NCBI GenBank assembly: GCA_003615045.1 | Contig: ML014169.1 | Coordinates: 38,628-102,627, forward strand | DNA: 64,000 nt | Reading direction: 5' to 3' | Origin: Caulochytrium protostelioides | Lineage: Eukaryota > Chytridiomycota > Caulochytriomycetes > Caulochytriales > Caulochytriaceae | Shown: positions 20,449-29,515 of the stretch, in pieces | Position numbering within the stretch: position 1 is the first letter of the stretch | Layout of the letters: each line of letters starts with the position of its first letter | Translations under genes and position numbers: made by a program | The notes under the pieces: generated by a model | Told to the model about the DNA's origin: nothing | Databases searched by the model: none | Seen by the model: the letters and a program-made list of their open reading frames with translations, nothing else

Positions 20449-22515
20449 TTACCGCCCACGCCCCGGCGTGGACCGTCCGTGTGTTGGTGCTGTCAATGTG
20501 GCCGTGACGCCGCCATCGTCGTCGCCGCCGCGGAGGAGAGCAGCACCGGTGCCTGCTGGTGCGGCGGCCGCGGCCGCGGCGTCCGATGGCGACGACGCCT
20601 TCAATCTCGGCGCCGTGGGGCGGTGTGGGGGCCGCGCCGCCGTGGAGTCTGATGGCGCTGCCACGGATCCTCGTGAGAGGGCGGTCGCCGCTAGCGGACG
20701 GGCGGCGGCCACCTTGGCGGCCGTGACGGCGCGCGCAGCCGCGGGCGTCAAGGGCTCTGGGGCGGCGTCGGCGTCGGCGTCGGTGATCGTGTCCGTCTCC
20801 ATGGACGACGGGCCGACGGCCGAGGCCTGGGCCGAGGCCGTACCACGGAATGCGGCGGAGGCCGGATTGGAGGGCGTCCGGGGCGTGGTCTGGGTGATCC
20901 AGTCCTGGAGGTGCCGGTCGAGGGCGTCGTGGACGGCGGGCGGGTGGCGGAAGGCGGCGTCGGCGACGACAGGGAAGTTGTAGTCGCCGTAGACGAGCTG
21001 CCGCGCCTCGTCGTAGACATGCTCGATGTCGGGCATCGCTTCGGCATCGCTCCATGCCAAGTCGGTCACGTCAGACTCGGCGTCGTTCGCGCTAAGCCAC
21101 GCGCAGGGGTCCCAAGCCCGGAACCGCTCGACCAGCGGGGGTGCGATGGTCCACGTGCCATAGTACGTCGTCGGCATGCGGCCGTCGCGAGACAGACGGG
21201 TGCTGCTGGTGTGCGACCCGAGCAGCGGGCGGAGCGATGGCGCCGTGGGCAGCAGCGACGTCGTCTCATGCAGCAGGCGCGAGGCGCGGTGGACGCCCCA
21301 CGCCGCTAAGCGGCCCGAGCGGCTCGGCTCGGGTCTCGGCGAGGCCATCGTGAACTGGCTTGGCGAGTACTGCGAGGCGTCACGGCGGTCGTCGGTCGGG
21401 AACCTGTCGTCGGCGTCGACAGCATCGAAGTCGTCGCCGCTGGCGTCGGAGCCGTCGGAGTCGGATTCCCACTGCAGCGTCGTGACCTCGCGAAGCTGGC
21501 GCTGCTCGCGAGCCCGCGCAGACTGGAATGTGGTGCCCTTGACGATGTGGTAGGTGTCCATCACGATATCGACGCAGCCGACGGCATCGCGGATTGCAAT
21601 CATCACAGGTAAGCGTGACGCGATCTTGTGATTGTCGATGTCGTTCCAGGGGAACGCATGGCTGTGCAAGAGCGCGATGGGGACCATTTCTAGGCAAAGC
21701 AGCAGGTCTTGGATCACCGTGACGACAGCGTCGACGGAATAGGACCCGGACCCGCGGATCACGCCGAGCCAGACCAGTGTCGAGATGAGCAAGCCCTGCC
21801 AGTAGGTCAGAAAAATGATGATTTTGACGCAGATGAATTTCGGCAAGGGCCGATAGGGTTTGAGGTCCTTCTCGCACTGTAGATAGAACTGGACCAGGCA
21901 GTACAAGCTCCAGCAGACGCTGATGTTGTAGAAGGCGCTGAGCCAGAATGCGGGGCTCGCCAGCGAGACTTCGCCCTCGCGGTAGATGCCGGCGACCTTG
22001 CACCACATGGCGAGCACCGCGAGCACGGGCTTGACGATCACGAACTGCAGGATGCCGCGGCGGATGAAGAGAAAGGTCTCGCCATTGGCCATGTTCATGG
22101 GACGGAAGCAGTAATTGAACGGCCAGGCATGGTGGATCCGCAACCGCTCATTCAGCAATCGCAGCAGCTGCCGCTCGCCGCCCAGATAGTTGACCAGCAG
22201 CAGAAAAAAGACGTAGATCACGAACGCTTCGTACAGATCGCGCAGCGTGTCGATATAGTCGGCGAGGTGGCGGTACGAGAGGCTGATGAAGGAGCACACC
22301 GCATACACGGGCACCATCCACAGAATGCGGATCGTGAGGCGCTGCACGCCGGGACGGCGGTAGTTGCGCAGGTGGTTGCCGATCGACGCCAGCGAGATGC
22401 CGCACGCGACGAGGACGCTGATGCCCGACAAATAGTAGAAGAAGGCGCCGGCGTCGGAGGCGCCAACGGCCTCCAGCCCGGCCGGCGTCCACGCGCCCCG
22501 CGCCGGCTCGGCCAT
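20449..22515 (-). CDS. DUF300 / TMEM184 / Ost-alpha family membrane protein
   Basis: About 688 residues from ATG 22515 (an in-frame ATG at 22587 adds 24). The first 330 residues contain seven hydrophobic segments, starting FFYYLSGISVLVACGISLAS. Family blocks are IRILWMVPVYAVCSFISLSY, YIDTLRDLYEAFVIYVFFLL, KPVLAVLAMWC, LYCLVQFYLQCEKDL, KIIIFLTYWQGLLISTL and MVPIALLHSHAFPW. Members include animal Ost-alpha and TMEM184 and plant LAZ1, with transport or vacuole-related roles. The C-terminal half is a long disordered, acidic Ser/Asp/Pro/Ala tail. The stop codon TAA lies inside a perfect donor GTAAGT (CG|GTAAGT), so a 41-nt intron ending ATTGAG at 20413 could replace the last codon by RVSTPS-stop; both forms give nearly the same tail. 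Its upstream region is rich in CACGTG. Confidence 0.88.
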   Translation of the reverse strand: MAEPARGAWTPAGLEAVGASDAGAFFYYLSGISVLVACGISLASIGNHLRNYRRPGVQRLTIRILWMVPVYAVCSFISLSYRHLADYIDTLRDLYEAFVIYVFFLLLVNYLGGERQLLRLLNERLRIHHAWPFNYCFRPMNMANGETFLFIRRGILQFVIVKPVLAVLAMWCKVAGIYREGEVSLASPAFWLSAFYNISVCWSLYCLVQFYLQCEKDLKPYRPLPKFICVKIIIFLTYWQGLLISTLVWLGVIRGSGSYSVDAVVTVIQDLLLCLEMVPIALLHSHAFPWNDIDNHKIASRLPVMIAIRDAVGCVDIVMDTYHIVKGTTFQSARAREQRQLREVTTLQWESDSDGSDASGDDFDAVDADDRFPTDDRRDASQYSPSQFTMASPRPEPSRSGRLAAWGVHRASRLLHETTSLLPTAPSLRPLLGSHTSSTRLSRDGRMPTTYYGTWTIAPPLVERFRAWDPCAWLSANDAESDVTDLAWSDAEAMPDIEHVYDEARQLVYGDYNFPVVADAAFRHPPAVHDALDRHLQDWITQTTPRTPSNPASAAFRGTASAQASAVGPSSMETDTITDADADAAPEPLTPAAARAVTAAKVAAARPLAATALSRGSVAAPSDSTAARPPHRPTAPRLKASSPSDAAAAAAAPAGTGAALLRGGDDDGGVTATLTAPTHGRSTPGRGR

Positions 22516-22630
22516 GGCGTCACGCTGGTCCCACAGCCGCTGGAGCGCGCAGCCGTGGGCGGTGGCGAGCCGATACGCACCGAGCAAGTCGTTCGCCGAC
22601 CCAGATGGCGATCCGCGCGAGGCCGACGGC

Positions 22631-22809
22631 CACGTGGCGGTGCCAAGCCAGGCCGCAGGCCAGAGGCAAAGCCGGGCCGCAGCTCACGTGGAAGCTGCGC
22701 GGGAGGGCGAGAGACCAGGAACGCGACGCGCAGCGGTGCGATCACGCAAGCAAGGGCGGGACACGGTGGCAGGGCGGCGCGGGGGTGCGGAGCAGCGCTA
22801 AGGGCCGAT

Positions 22810-22840
<31 letters not shown>

Positions 22841-22980
22841 GCGGCGGCGTGTCAAGGCCAGCGGCCGCGTGAGGGCCACGCGAGCGAGCACGTGCTCGCC
22901 GCAGCACGTGGCACGTGGCCGCCGATCGCTGCCTTTTGCAGGTCGGGCTCCTTGGCGCGCTCGCATCGTCGTCGCACGTG
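22631..22980. promoter_or_regulatory. Cluster of six CACGTG sites upstream of the DUF300 gene
   Basis: CACGTG occurs at 22631, 22685, 22889, 22905, 22912 and 22975 within 350 nt, two of them overlapping in GCACGTGGCACGTGGCC. This lies just upstream of the DUF300 start (minus strand). The surrounding 22588-23250 has no supported gene; frames there are Arg/Ala-rich and repetitive ((GGC)n at about 22810-22850). Confidence 0.5.
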
Positions 22981-23250
22981 GCGATTCGTTTCGCGGGTGG
23001 GGCGCACGCCATATGGCACGGGCGGAACGGCTCGCCGCCCGCGCGGCTGCGCCGGAGGGCCCAGCGGCGCCGAGCCCCACGAGCGCCCCCACGGTTGGTC
23101 GGCGCCACATGCCGGAGCCGCGACCGCAGTCTGCTGTTGACGAACGGCGTTGCGTCAGATCTCCAGCGATGGCGATGCCGACGGCGGCGGCAACGATGAC
23201 CGACCACCACCAGATGACACGGTATACTTTGTTTCGCGCCGACATGACGT

Positions 23251-23751
23251 TCACTTCTGCGAGACGGGTCGATGCAAAAAAGCCGGCTTGAAAGCCGACG
23301 GAACAGCATGCATCAGCCTCTCGATGTCAGACGACGGACGCAAGATGCCGTGAGCCCGTCGTCGCCGTCCGAGCTTGGACCATGCCTGCTGACGGGGTTC
23401 ATTGGTTGCGCCCTTCTGTCTTGACTCAACTCTAATTAGCGCAGCTCGGCTCAGCTCGACGAAATAGGACAGGCCAGGGATGTGCAGCACATCCCTCATT
23501 CCAAATTTTGGTGGAAGGGGACTCGCAGCGTCCGCTAAGCCCTGAACCGGCCGTCCGCGCCCTCCCGCGCTCAGCACCGGCCGCTGATCCTGAGCGGTTC
23601 CCTGCCGCACCGCCGTCGCTGTCGCGGTATCCGAGTCCGAGTCCGACTCCGAGTCCGACTCCGACGCCGACTCAGAGTCGATGGTCTCCGATAGACGATC
23701 GGCGATCTGCGTGAATACGCGAGCGTCCTCCTGATACGTACGGCTGCTCAT
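23251..23751 (-). CDS. Small hypothetical protein
   Basis: From ATG 23751 the frame encodes 166 residues: MSSRTYQEDARVFTQIADRL, then an acidic Ser/Glu/Asp repeat (ESDSESDSDSD), a Gly/Arg-rich stretch, and a block MRDVLHIPGLSYFVELSRAA followed by a basic C-terminus. No domain is recognised. The N-terminal amphipathic helix and the hydrophobic block are more protein-like than the surrounding frames. The codon composition is less GC-saturated than in the housekeeping genes. The frame is open upstream to 23922. It could instead be the last exon of a spliced gene or a chance frame. Confidence 0.35.
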   Translation of the reverse strand: MSSRTYQEDARVFTQIADRLSETIDSESASESDSESDSDSDTATATAVRQGTAQDQRPVLSAGGRGRPVQGLADAASPLPPKFGMRDVLHIPGLSYFVELSRAALIRVESRQKGATNEPRQQAWSKLGRRRRAHGILRPSSDIERLMHAVPSAFKPAFLHRPVSQK

Positions 23752-25174
23752 GCGAGGTCCGCCCCCCGACGCCGTAGTTGACTTGACGTTTGGCCCGACC
23801 GCGACGGCGGCATCTCCCGACGGCGGCAGCGGGCTGCGCGACCGCCGGGTGCGGGTAACTGCGCGCCACGGGTGCTTCGGTCGCGAAGGGGTAAAGGGAG
23901 GCGCAGCCATGGCCGGCTTCAAGCAAGCCGGTCACAGGGCGAAAGCAAAGACGACGGCGACGGCATCGGCGACGGCGAAGCACATGCGAATGAGGGCGGC
24001 GCCGCGGAACGACCGTCGGCATCCCTCCGACGTTTCTGTTCATTCGCTGCGCTAGCACGCTTCGCCCATACAGCGCGACGCTCTCGCGATGCTGCCCGCG
24101 GGTAGGCTGGAGTATGCATGGACGGCCAACGGGCCTTTCATGAACTTGGCGATGGCACTGGCCGCCGATCCTTCCTGTTTCATGCGACACTCCAGGCCTC
24201 CCGCCCCCATCTCCCTCGCCCCCCCTCGCCCCATTGCAGTGCCGGCACGCGGAATTTCCAAGCGGATGTGGTGAAGCAGAACCCCTTCGTGCCGTCGTTG
24301 CTGTCGTCGTCGCCTTTCGTTTCGTCTGTTCGGACGAGCCGTGTCCTGCGGCGCAGTCATACGTCTCCACGTCGTGCCGTTCTGCCATTCTGCAGCGGAG
24401 TTTTCATTGCGCCGATCCGTCCTACGTCACACGGGTCGACGACCCGTGCACCGGAGCCCCTACGCGCGGCTTCCGGTCGCATCTTCTCCAGGCAGCTTCT
24501 GCGCTTTAACGCTGCTGGTCATACCTTCTGAGTCTCGAGAGCTCGCCTCCTTCCTGTCTGCTGCGGCACCGCTTCGCTTCGCTCCGCCATCATTGCCTTC
24601 CTTGAACTCGTCGAACGGACAGTCCGATCCGTGACTGGGTTCGGTCTTGACTGGTCTTGATTTGTCGCTGTTCATTGTACCAGACGAGAGCATACCAGAG
24701 CCGGTTGATTATTGTTTGCGGGCATCGACGACCGCCAGGGTCTTGCGGCGCGACGGGTCGATTCGGGCGATCTCGGGACCCGCTTTCCGGCCGCGTTCTC
24801 TGACGGCTGGCGCCACCTGCCCTCCGTCGAGCAGATCGCCTCCGTGCGCTAATTAACAGCCCCATCTGTCCGTCCATCCATTCGTCCATCCATCCTTCTA
24901 TCCTGCGGCGCCTGCCGCCCGCTGGTCCCGGTGGGTTGCGGTCGTCCCGCCGCTGGGGGACGTCCGACGTTGGCCCTGCAGGGTAGCCCTTTCACCCCCG
25001 AGAGGCGTGGATGATTCGTTCGTTCCGTTCCGCTGTCGGCTCGTGGCCTTTCCGCATCCCACAGGGGCCTCGCCGTGACGCGCCCGTCCACGCGTCCGTC
25101 CACGCGACTGCTGCTGCTGCTCCTGCTGCTGCTGTTGCCGCCGGCCACGTGGCTTTAACCGAGCCGCCGCGGCC
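23752..25174. other. Upstream region of kinesin-7, no supported gene
   Basis: Short frames on both strands have no domain. 24230-24720 is moderately AT-richer. CCATCC-type repeats occur at about 24870-24900 (GTCCATCCATTCGTCCATCC). A CTGCTG-rich tract at 25108-25140 and a GCCACGTGGC palindrome at 25145-25152 lie directly before the kinesin ATG. Confidence 0.5.
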
Positions 25175-28100
25175 ATGTCGCCGCCGCCCTATCGCTATGT
25201 GCCGCCCGGCTCGTCGCCGCTCGTTCCGCCGCACAACGCCGCGGGCCCCTCGCTCGCGACGCCGCCGCGCACCCGCGCCGGCAGCCCTTCCCTCATCCCG
25301 ACCCCCAGCTCTCCGTCGCCGAGCCGTCTCCCCACCCTGAGCCAGCCCAGCTATGGCGGGCCCGCGCCCCAGCGATACCTGACCCCGCAGGCCTCGCCAT
25401 ACCTCGGCGCGTCCGGCATGGACGCCCCAGCGCCAGCGAGCCCATCAGCGCCGCTGAGCCCGATCTGCACCAAGCGGTATGACTCGGGCGTGCTGCCCGC
25501 GGAGATGATGGGGCTCTCGCTGCCCCACGGCGTTGCGCCGCGGACGCGCACCGCAGGCGCGAGCCCGGCGACCTTCAAAAGACTCGGATCGGGCTCGGCG
25601 TCCTCCACATCGAGCGGCCCGTCGCCGTCGTCCTCGTCGCCGTCGCCCTCTAATACGGCGGCCGCCACCGCGGGGCCGTCCGACTTCTGCCACGTGACTG
25701 TACGGCTACGCCCGCCAACGGCCAAGGAGCTCGCGATGCGGCAGCCCGTGGTGTGGGACGCAGACCTCGTGCGCAACGTGATCGCTCCCGAGCCGTTCTT
25801 TGTCGAGAAGCGCGGCAAGCCGACGCCGCAGTTCCATTTCGATACGGTGCTCGTGGGCAGTGACAACCGCGAGCTCTACGAGACCACCGCGCAGGAGGTG
25901 GTGTGGGCCGCGATGGAAGGCATCAGCGGCACCGTCTTTGCGTACGGCGAGTCGGGGTCCGGCAAGACGTTCTCGATGATGGGCCACGACGCGCAGCCCG
26001 GCGTTATCCCGCAGGCCGTGGACGACGTGTTTAACTTCATCCGCGAGCAGAGCGCCGACCGCGAATTTCTGCTGCGCGTCAGCTACCTCGAGATCTACAA
26101 AGAGGCGATCCACGACCTGCTCGCGCCCGCTCAGCAGGAGTTCCGCATCCACGAGGACAAGAAGCGCGGCGTCTATGTGAGCCCGCTCAAAGAAGAGATC
26201 GTCACGACGCCCAAGCAGTGTCTCAAAATCATCCAGCGCGGCGAAGCCAACCGCCACGTCGGCAAGACGGACTACAACGAGCGAAGTTCTCGCAGTCATA
26301 CCATTTTCCAGATCGTGATTGAATCCCGCACCCGCACCCGTCCCCTTCCGCACGGCCACGCCGCACAGGGCCACCGCGGTGCTGCGGGCGGCAACAGCGC
26401 CCGCTACGGGTGCCAGGGCCCGCCGGGCAGCCCGGTCGTGCAGCCTCACCGCGCGGGGGCCCAGGGCGCCGTGATGATCTCGTCGCTTAACCTCATCGAC
26501 CTCGCGGGCAGCGAAAAAGCCGCGTCCAACTTGGACCGGCGGCGCGAGGGCGCGTACATCAACAGGAGCTTGCTGACGCTCGGCAACGTGATTGCGAAGC
26601 TGACCGAGGAGCGGAGCCACCACATCCCCCACATCCCATTCCGCGACAGCAAGCTCACGCGCATTCTGCAGAACGCGCTCTCGGGGAAGGCCAAGATCGC
26701 CGTCATTTGCACGGTCTCGCCCTCGTGGAACTGCGGCGAGGAGACGATCAACACCCTCAAGTTCGCGAACCGCGTCAAACAGGTCGAAGTGCGTCCGCAG
26801 CAGCACCGCATCATCGACGACAAGGCGCTCCTGCAGAAGTATAAAGTCGAGATCGACCAGCTGCGGACGCAGCTGCTCGATTCGAACCGGCGGCTCGAGC
26901 TCGAGCGCGCCAGCCACCAGGCTCGGCTTGAGGCGCTCTCAGTCAGCAGCGGCGGCGGCGGGCCCGGCGGCATGGGCGGCGGCGGCATGGGCGGTGGTAG
27001 CAGTAGCAGCCCCGGCGGGCCCATGAGCGACACCGAGCGCGCGCGCTACGAAGAGCAGCTCCACGAGGCCCAGCTGGTCCGTACTGCCCTCAAGGAGCGC
27101 ATCGACCACTTGACCAAGATGATTCTCACGAGCAGCAGTATCACGCCCAAGCCGATTCTGAACTGGAACGCGGCGGCGGTGGCGGCGGCGGCGCCGGAGG
27201 CGGGTGGCCGCGGCCCGCGATACAGCGCGGATGATGCGGCCGCGGGGCCAGGGAGTGGCGCGGGCGCGATGAACGACAGCTACAGCATGGATCTCTCGGC
27301 CACCGCACAGGCCGCCGCCGACGCCATGCCCACCCGCCGCCGCGGGCAGCACCGCGTCAGCGTCATGACCGTCGAGGGTCTGCTGCCGTCCTCGGACAGT
27401 CCGTCCTTCTGGATCCCGGACCCGACGGGCGCTGGCTCCGACGCCATGTCGTACCGCGGGTCGGCCGCCGGCGGCGGCGGCGGTGGCGGCGGTAGCAGCA
27501 GCGCGCCCGCACGGCGGCTCACGGACGGCGCGTTTATCCGGAAGCACATTGAGGAGATTGACGCGCGGGACACGCGCATCGCGCAGCTGGAAGCGGTGCT
27601 TGGGCAGTGCCGCGCAGCGACAGACGTCGCGACAGTCCGCGGGCGCATTGCGACGTATGAGCGGGACGCGCAGCGCGCGGTCGCCGACGTTGTGGCCTTG
27701 CGCCAGCGCGAGCAGGACCTTTCCCGCCACATGGACGAGCTCGAGATTGTTGTCCAGGAGCAGGATGCGAAAATCCAAAGCTTGGTGCGACAGCAGCAGC
27801 AGCAGCAGCAGCAACAGCCGGTGCCGCCGCCGCCCGCGGACCCGGACGTGGCATTCCGCACGAGCTTGCACTACCAGGAAATGAAGCAACAGCTGATGGA
27901 GCAGTCGGAGCAGCTGCGCGCCGCCGAGGCGGCGCAGCGGCATCTACAGCAGACGATCAGCGACCTGCGGCACCAGGTGCGCCGGCTCGAGATCGCGCAG
28001 GACGACCGCGCGCTCGCGGTCAGCGCCCACGTGCTCGGCGGCGGCGACCGGCGGCTGAGCCACGACGGCCGCAGTAGTAGCGGCCGCGCGAGCGTCGACG

Positions 28101-28333
28101 GCGTCGACGGCAGCGGCGACGCGACCCTGCCGGACCACGCGTCGTCGGTCGCCGTCGTCTCGCAGCGGCTCGTGCGGGAGGCCGAAGCCGCGCTGGCGCG
28201 GGAGCGCCGGCTGCGCCGCGACGAGCACGCTCGGGCCCACGACCGCATTGGCGAGCTCGAGGCCGAGCTGACGATCGCCAAGAACGAGCTCAGCGTGGCG
28301 CAGCTCATCGGCGGCTTTGGCGCCGCCATGTAA
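25175..28333 (+). CDS. Kinesin-7 (CENP-E/Kip2-like) motor protein
   Basis: A 1052-residue intronless frame. Residues 1-168 are Pro/Ser-rich and disordered. The motor domain spans about 169-545: CHVTVRLRPP (beta1), the P-loop AYGESGSGKTFSMMG (258-265), REFLLRVSYLEIYKEAIHDL with IHEDKKRGVYV typical of kinesin-7, switch I NERSSRSH (368-375), switch II LIDLAGSEKA (440-449), and FRDSKLTRILQNALSGKAK. The neck FANRVKQVEVRP is followed by coiled coils (LLQKYKVEIDQLRTQL; LRHQVRRLEIAQD) separated by Gly/Ser linkers. Kinesin-7 motors walk to microtubule plus ends and act at kinetochores or microtubule tips. Oddities are the P-loop GESGSGKT instead of the common GQTxSGKT, a Gly/His/Pro insertion of about 50 residues (381-430) between switches I and II, and a (CAG)n poly-Gln tract at 27791-27818. 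The motor runs N-terminal. Confidence 0.92.
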   Translation: MSPPPYRYVPPGSSPLVPPHNAAGPSLATPPRTRAGSPSLIPTPSSPSPSRLPTLSQPSYGGPAPQRYLTPQASPYLGASGMDAPAPASPSAPLSPICTKRYDSGVLPAEMMGLSLPHGVAPRTRTAGASPATFKRLGSGSASSTSSGPSPSSSSPSPSNTAAATAGPSDFCHVTVRLRPPTAKELAMRQPVVWDADLVRNVIAPEPFFVEKRGKPTPQFHFDTVLVGSDNRELYETTAQEVVWAAMEGISGTVFAYGESGSGKTFSMMGHDAQPGVIPQAVDDVFNFIREQSADREFLLRVSYLEIYKEAIHDLLAPAQQEFRIHEDKKRGVYVSPLKEEIVTTPKQCLKIIQRGEANRHVGKTDYNERSSRSHTIFQIVIESRTRTRPLPHGHAAQGHRGAAGGNSARYGCQGPPGSPVVQPHRAGAQGAVMISSLNLIDLAGSEKAASNLDRRREGAYINRSLLTLGNVIAKLTEERSHHIPHIPFRDSKLTRILQNALSGKAKIAVICTVSPSWNCGEETINTLKFANRVKQVEVRPQQHRIIDDKALLQKYKVEIDQLRTQLLDSNRRLELERASHQARLEALSVSSGGGGPGGMGGGGMGGGSSSSPGGPMSDTERARYEEQLHEAQLVRTALKERIDHLTKMILTSSSITPKPILNWNAAAVAAAAPEAGGRGPRYSADDAAAGPGSGAGAMNDSYSMDLSATAQAAADAMPTRRRGQHRVSVMTVEGLLPSSDSPSFWIPDPTGAGSDAMSYRGSAAGGGGGGGGSSSAPARRLTDGAFIRKHIEEIDARDTRIAQLEAVLGQCRAATDVATVRGRIATYERDAQRAVADVVALRQREQDLSRHMDELEIVVQEQDAKIQSLVRQQQQQQQQQPVPPPPADPDVAFRTSLHYQEMKQQLMEQSEQLRAAEAAQRHLQQTISDLRHQVRRLEIAQDDRALAVSAHVLGGGDRRLSHDGRSSSGRASVDGVDGSGDATLPDHASSVAVVSQRLVREAEAALARERRLRRDEHARAHDRIGELEAELTIAKNELSVAQLIGGFGAAM

Positions 28334-28551
28334 CATAGATCCCCTCCGTCTCGCATCGCCGCCTGCTTGGCGCGTGGCATGAAATTTAAATAGAGAGAAA
28401 CAAGGTATACTACAACAGCGCAAAAAGCGCGATAAGCAACGAAGGCGAGCGAGCCTCTCCGCAATGACTCGGGGTGCCACGGGTACCGGTCAAGGCTCAG
28501 ATGCCGAGACCAACGCCGCGGCGGCACCGGCACCGGTACGGAACGGGGTGC

Positions 28552-28794
28552 TTAGGCCGACGACGCGGCGGCGCCGGCACCGACACCGGCGGCCGTCGTC
28601 GCCGTCTTGTCGGCGGCTTCCTTGGCCTCAGCCTCTTTCATGAGCCGGACTTTGCGCATCTTGTGGCTGATCGCGGAGGCGTTCGAGAGGAAGAGGACGC
28701 CGGTCGCGCCGATCAGGAGGCCGACGACGGTCTTGTGGGCCACGTTGGCCATGCGCTGGCCGGGCGACAGCTGCAGCAGCGACGGCGGAATCAT
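28552..28794 (-). CDS. Cox14-like small mitochondrial membrane protein
   Basis: An 80-residue protein. SPGQRMANVAHKTVVGLLIG starts a region matching the short Cox14 family (QR-x-x-D/N-x-AH-R/K followed by one membrane span, VVGLLIGATGVLFLSNA). A basic stretch SHKMRKVRLMKE and an Ala-rich tail follow. In yeast Cox14 is an inner mitochondrial membrane factor that supports Cox1 synthesis and cytochrome oxidase assembly. The ATG at 28794 is preferred; the frame is open upstream to 28923 but with unrelated composition. It is divergent from the AAA+ gene and convergent with kinesin-7 (218-nt spacer). Identity rests on a short motif, so other single-span mitochondrial proteins are possible. Confidence 0.55.
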   Translation of the reverse strand: MIPPSLLQLSPGQRMANVAHKTVVGLLIGATGVLFLSNASAISHKMRKVRLMKEAEAKEAADKTATTAAGVGAGAAASSA

Positions 28795-29515
28795 CGTCGG
28801 TCTCGTTGAAAGGGTGCACGTGGGAAAAGGCAGAAATGCGCAGAAAAACGATCGAATCGGCCGAGCGGTGGGCGCAGAACGGAAGCGGAGAAGGATCAGC
28901 AGTGCGGGTGGGTCACGTGGCATCCATCATCGCGCATCTGTCTCGCACTCGCACACAACCAGCGAAGCGATGCTGCCCATGCCTGCATGGCGAGCCGACA
29001 TCGCGTTCGCGCTGGCACGTGGAGACCATCCTTCTTGATAGGGTCAGGACGGTGGGATGCTGGCGAGCGCCGACGGTCTTTCCGCAGGCTCGACTCGCGG
29101 CGGCGTCCCGCCAGCGGCGGCCACCGCTGCCGCCGGGCGAAGGCGCAAGGGCTTAGCCCGGCCGCGAGGCTCTCCGGGATAGTGACCCGACGCTGCTCGA
29201 GGGGATGAGCGCCCCCGCACCCAGAAATGCGTGGCGCATCCAAACTCCGACATCCGTCATACGATCGCCGCGCCTCCGACGAACCGCGTGGCGCCTTCGC
29301 GGCCAGTGGTCCATGCCACCGTCTTGGCTCGCGCACTGATGGTCGCCATCGCCCGCTGATAGAGCGCCGTCTTGCCTTTCTTGATAGGAGAGAGCGACCG
29401 CCGACCGCGGTCATCCGTTCTCGTCTCCTTCTGGCGCGATCGGGCAGCCTGAGCGGTGAGCCTGAGCGGCCAGCCTGAGCGGCCAGCCGGCTCCGCACGT
29501 GCGGCACGCAGGATC
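28795..29515. promoter_or_regulatory. Divergent promoter region with CACGTG sites
   Basis: This 720-nt region separates the starts of the Cox14-like (minus) and AAA+ (plus) genes. CACGTG occurs at 28817, 28914 and 29015, all nearer the Cox14-like gene. An AGCGGCCAGCCTG-type short tandem repeat lies at 29446-29490, just before the AAA+ start. No gene is supported inside; the frames have no domains. Confidence 0.45.

Noticed and set aside
22742-23309. Minus-strand frames with a short hydrophobic stretch (VIVAAAVGIAIAG)
   Set aside because: A single hydrophobic run in an otherwise Arg-rich frame, running into (GGC)n, is not enough for a gene call.
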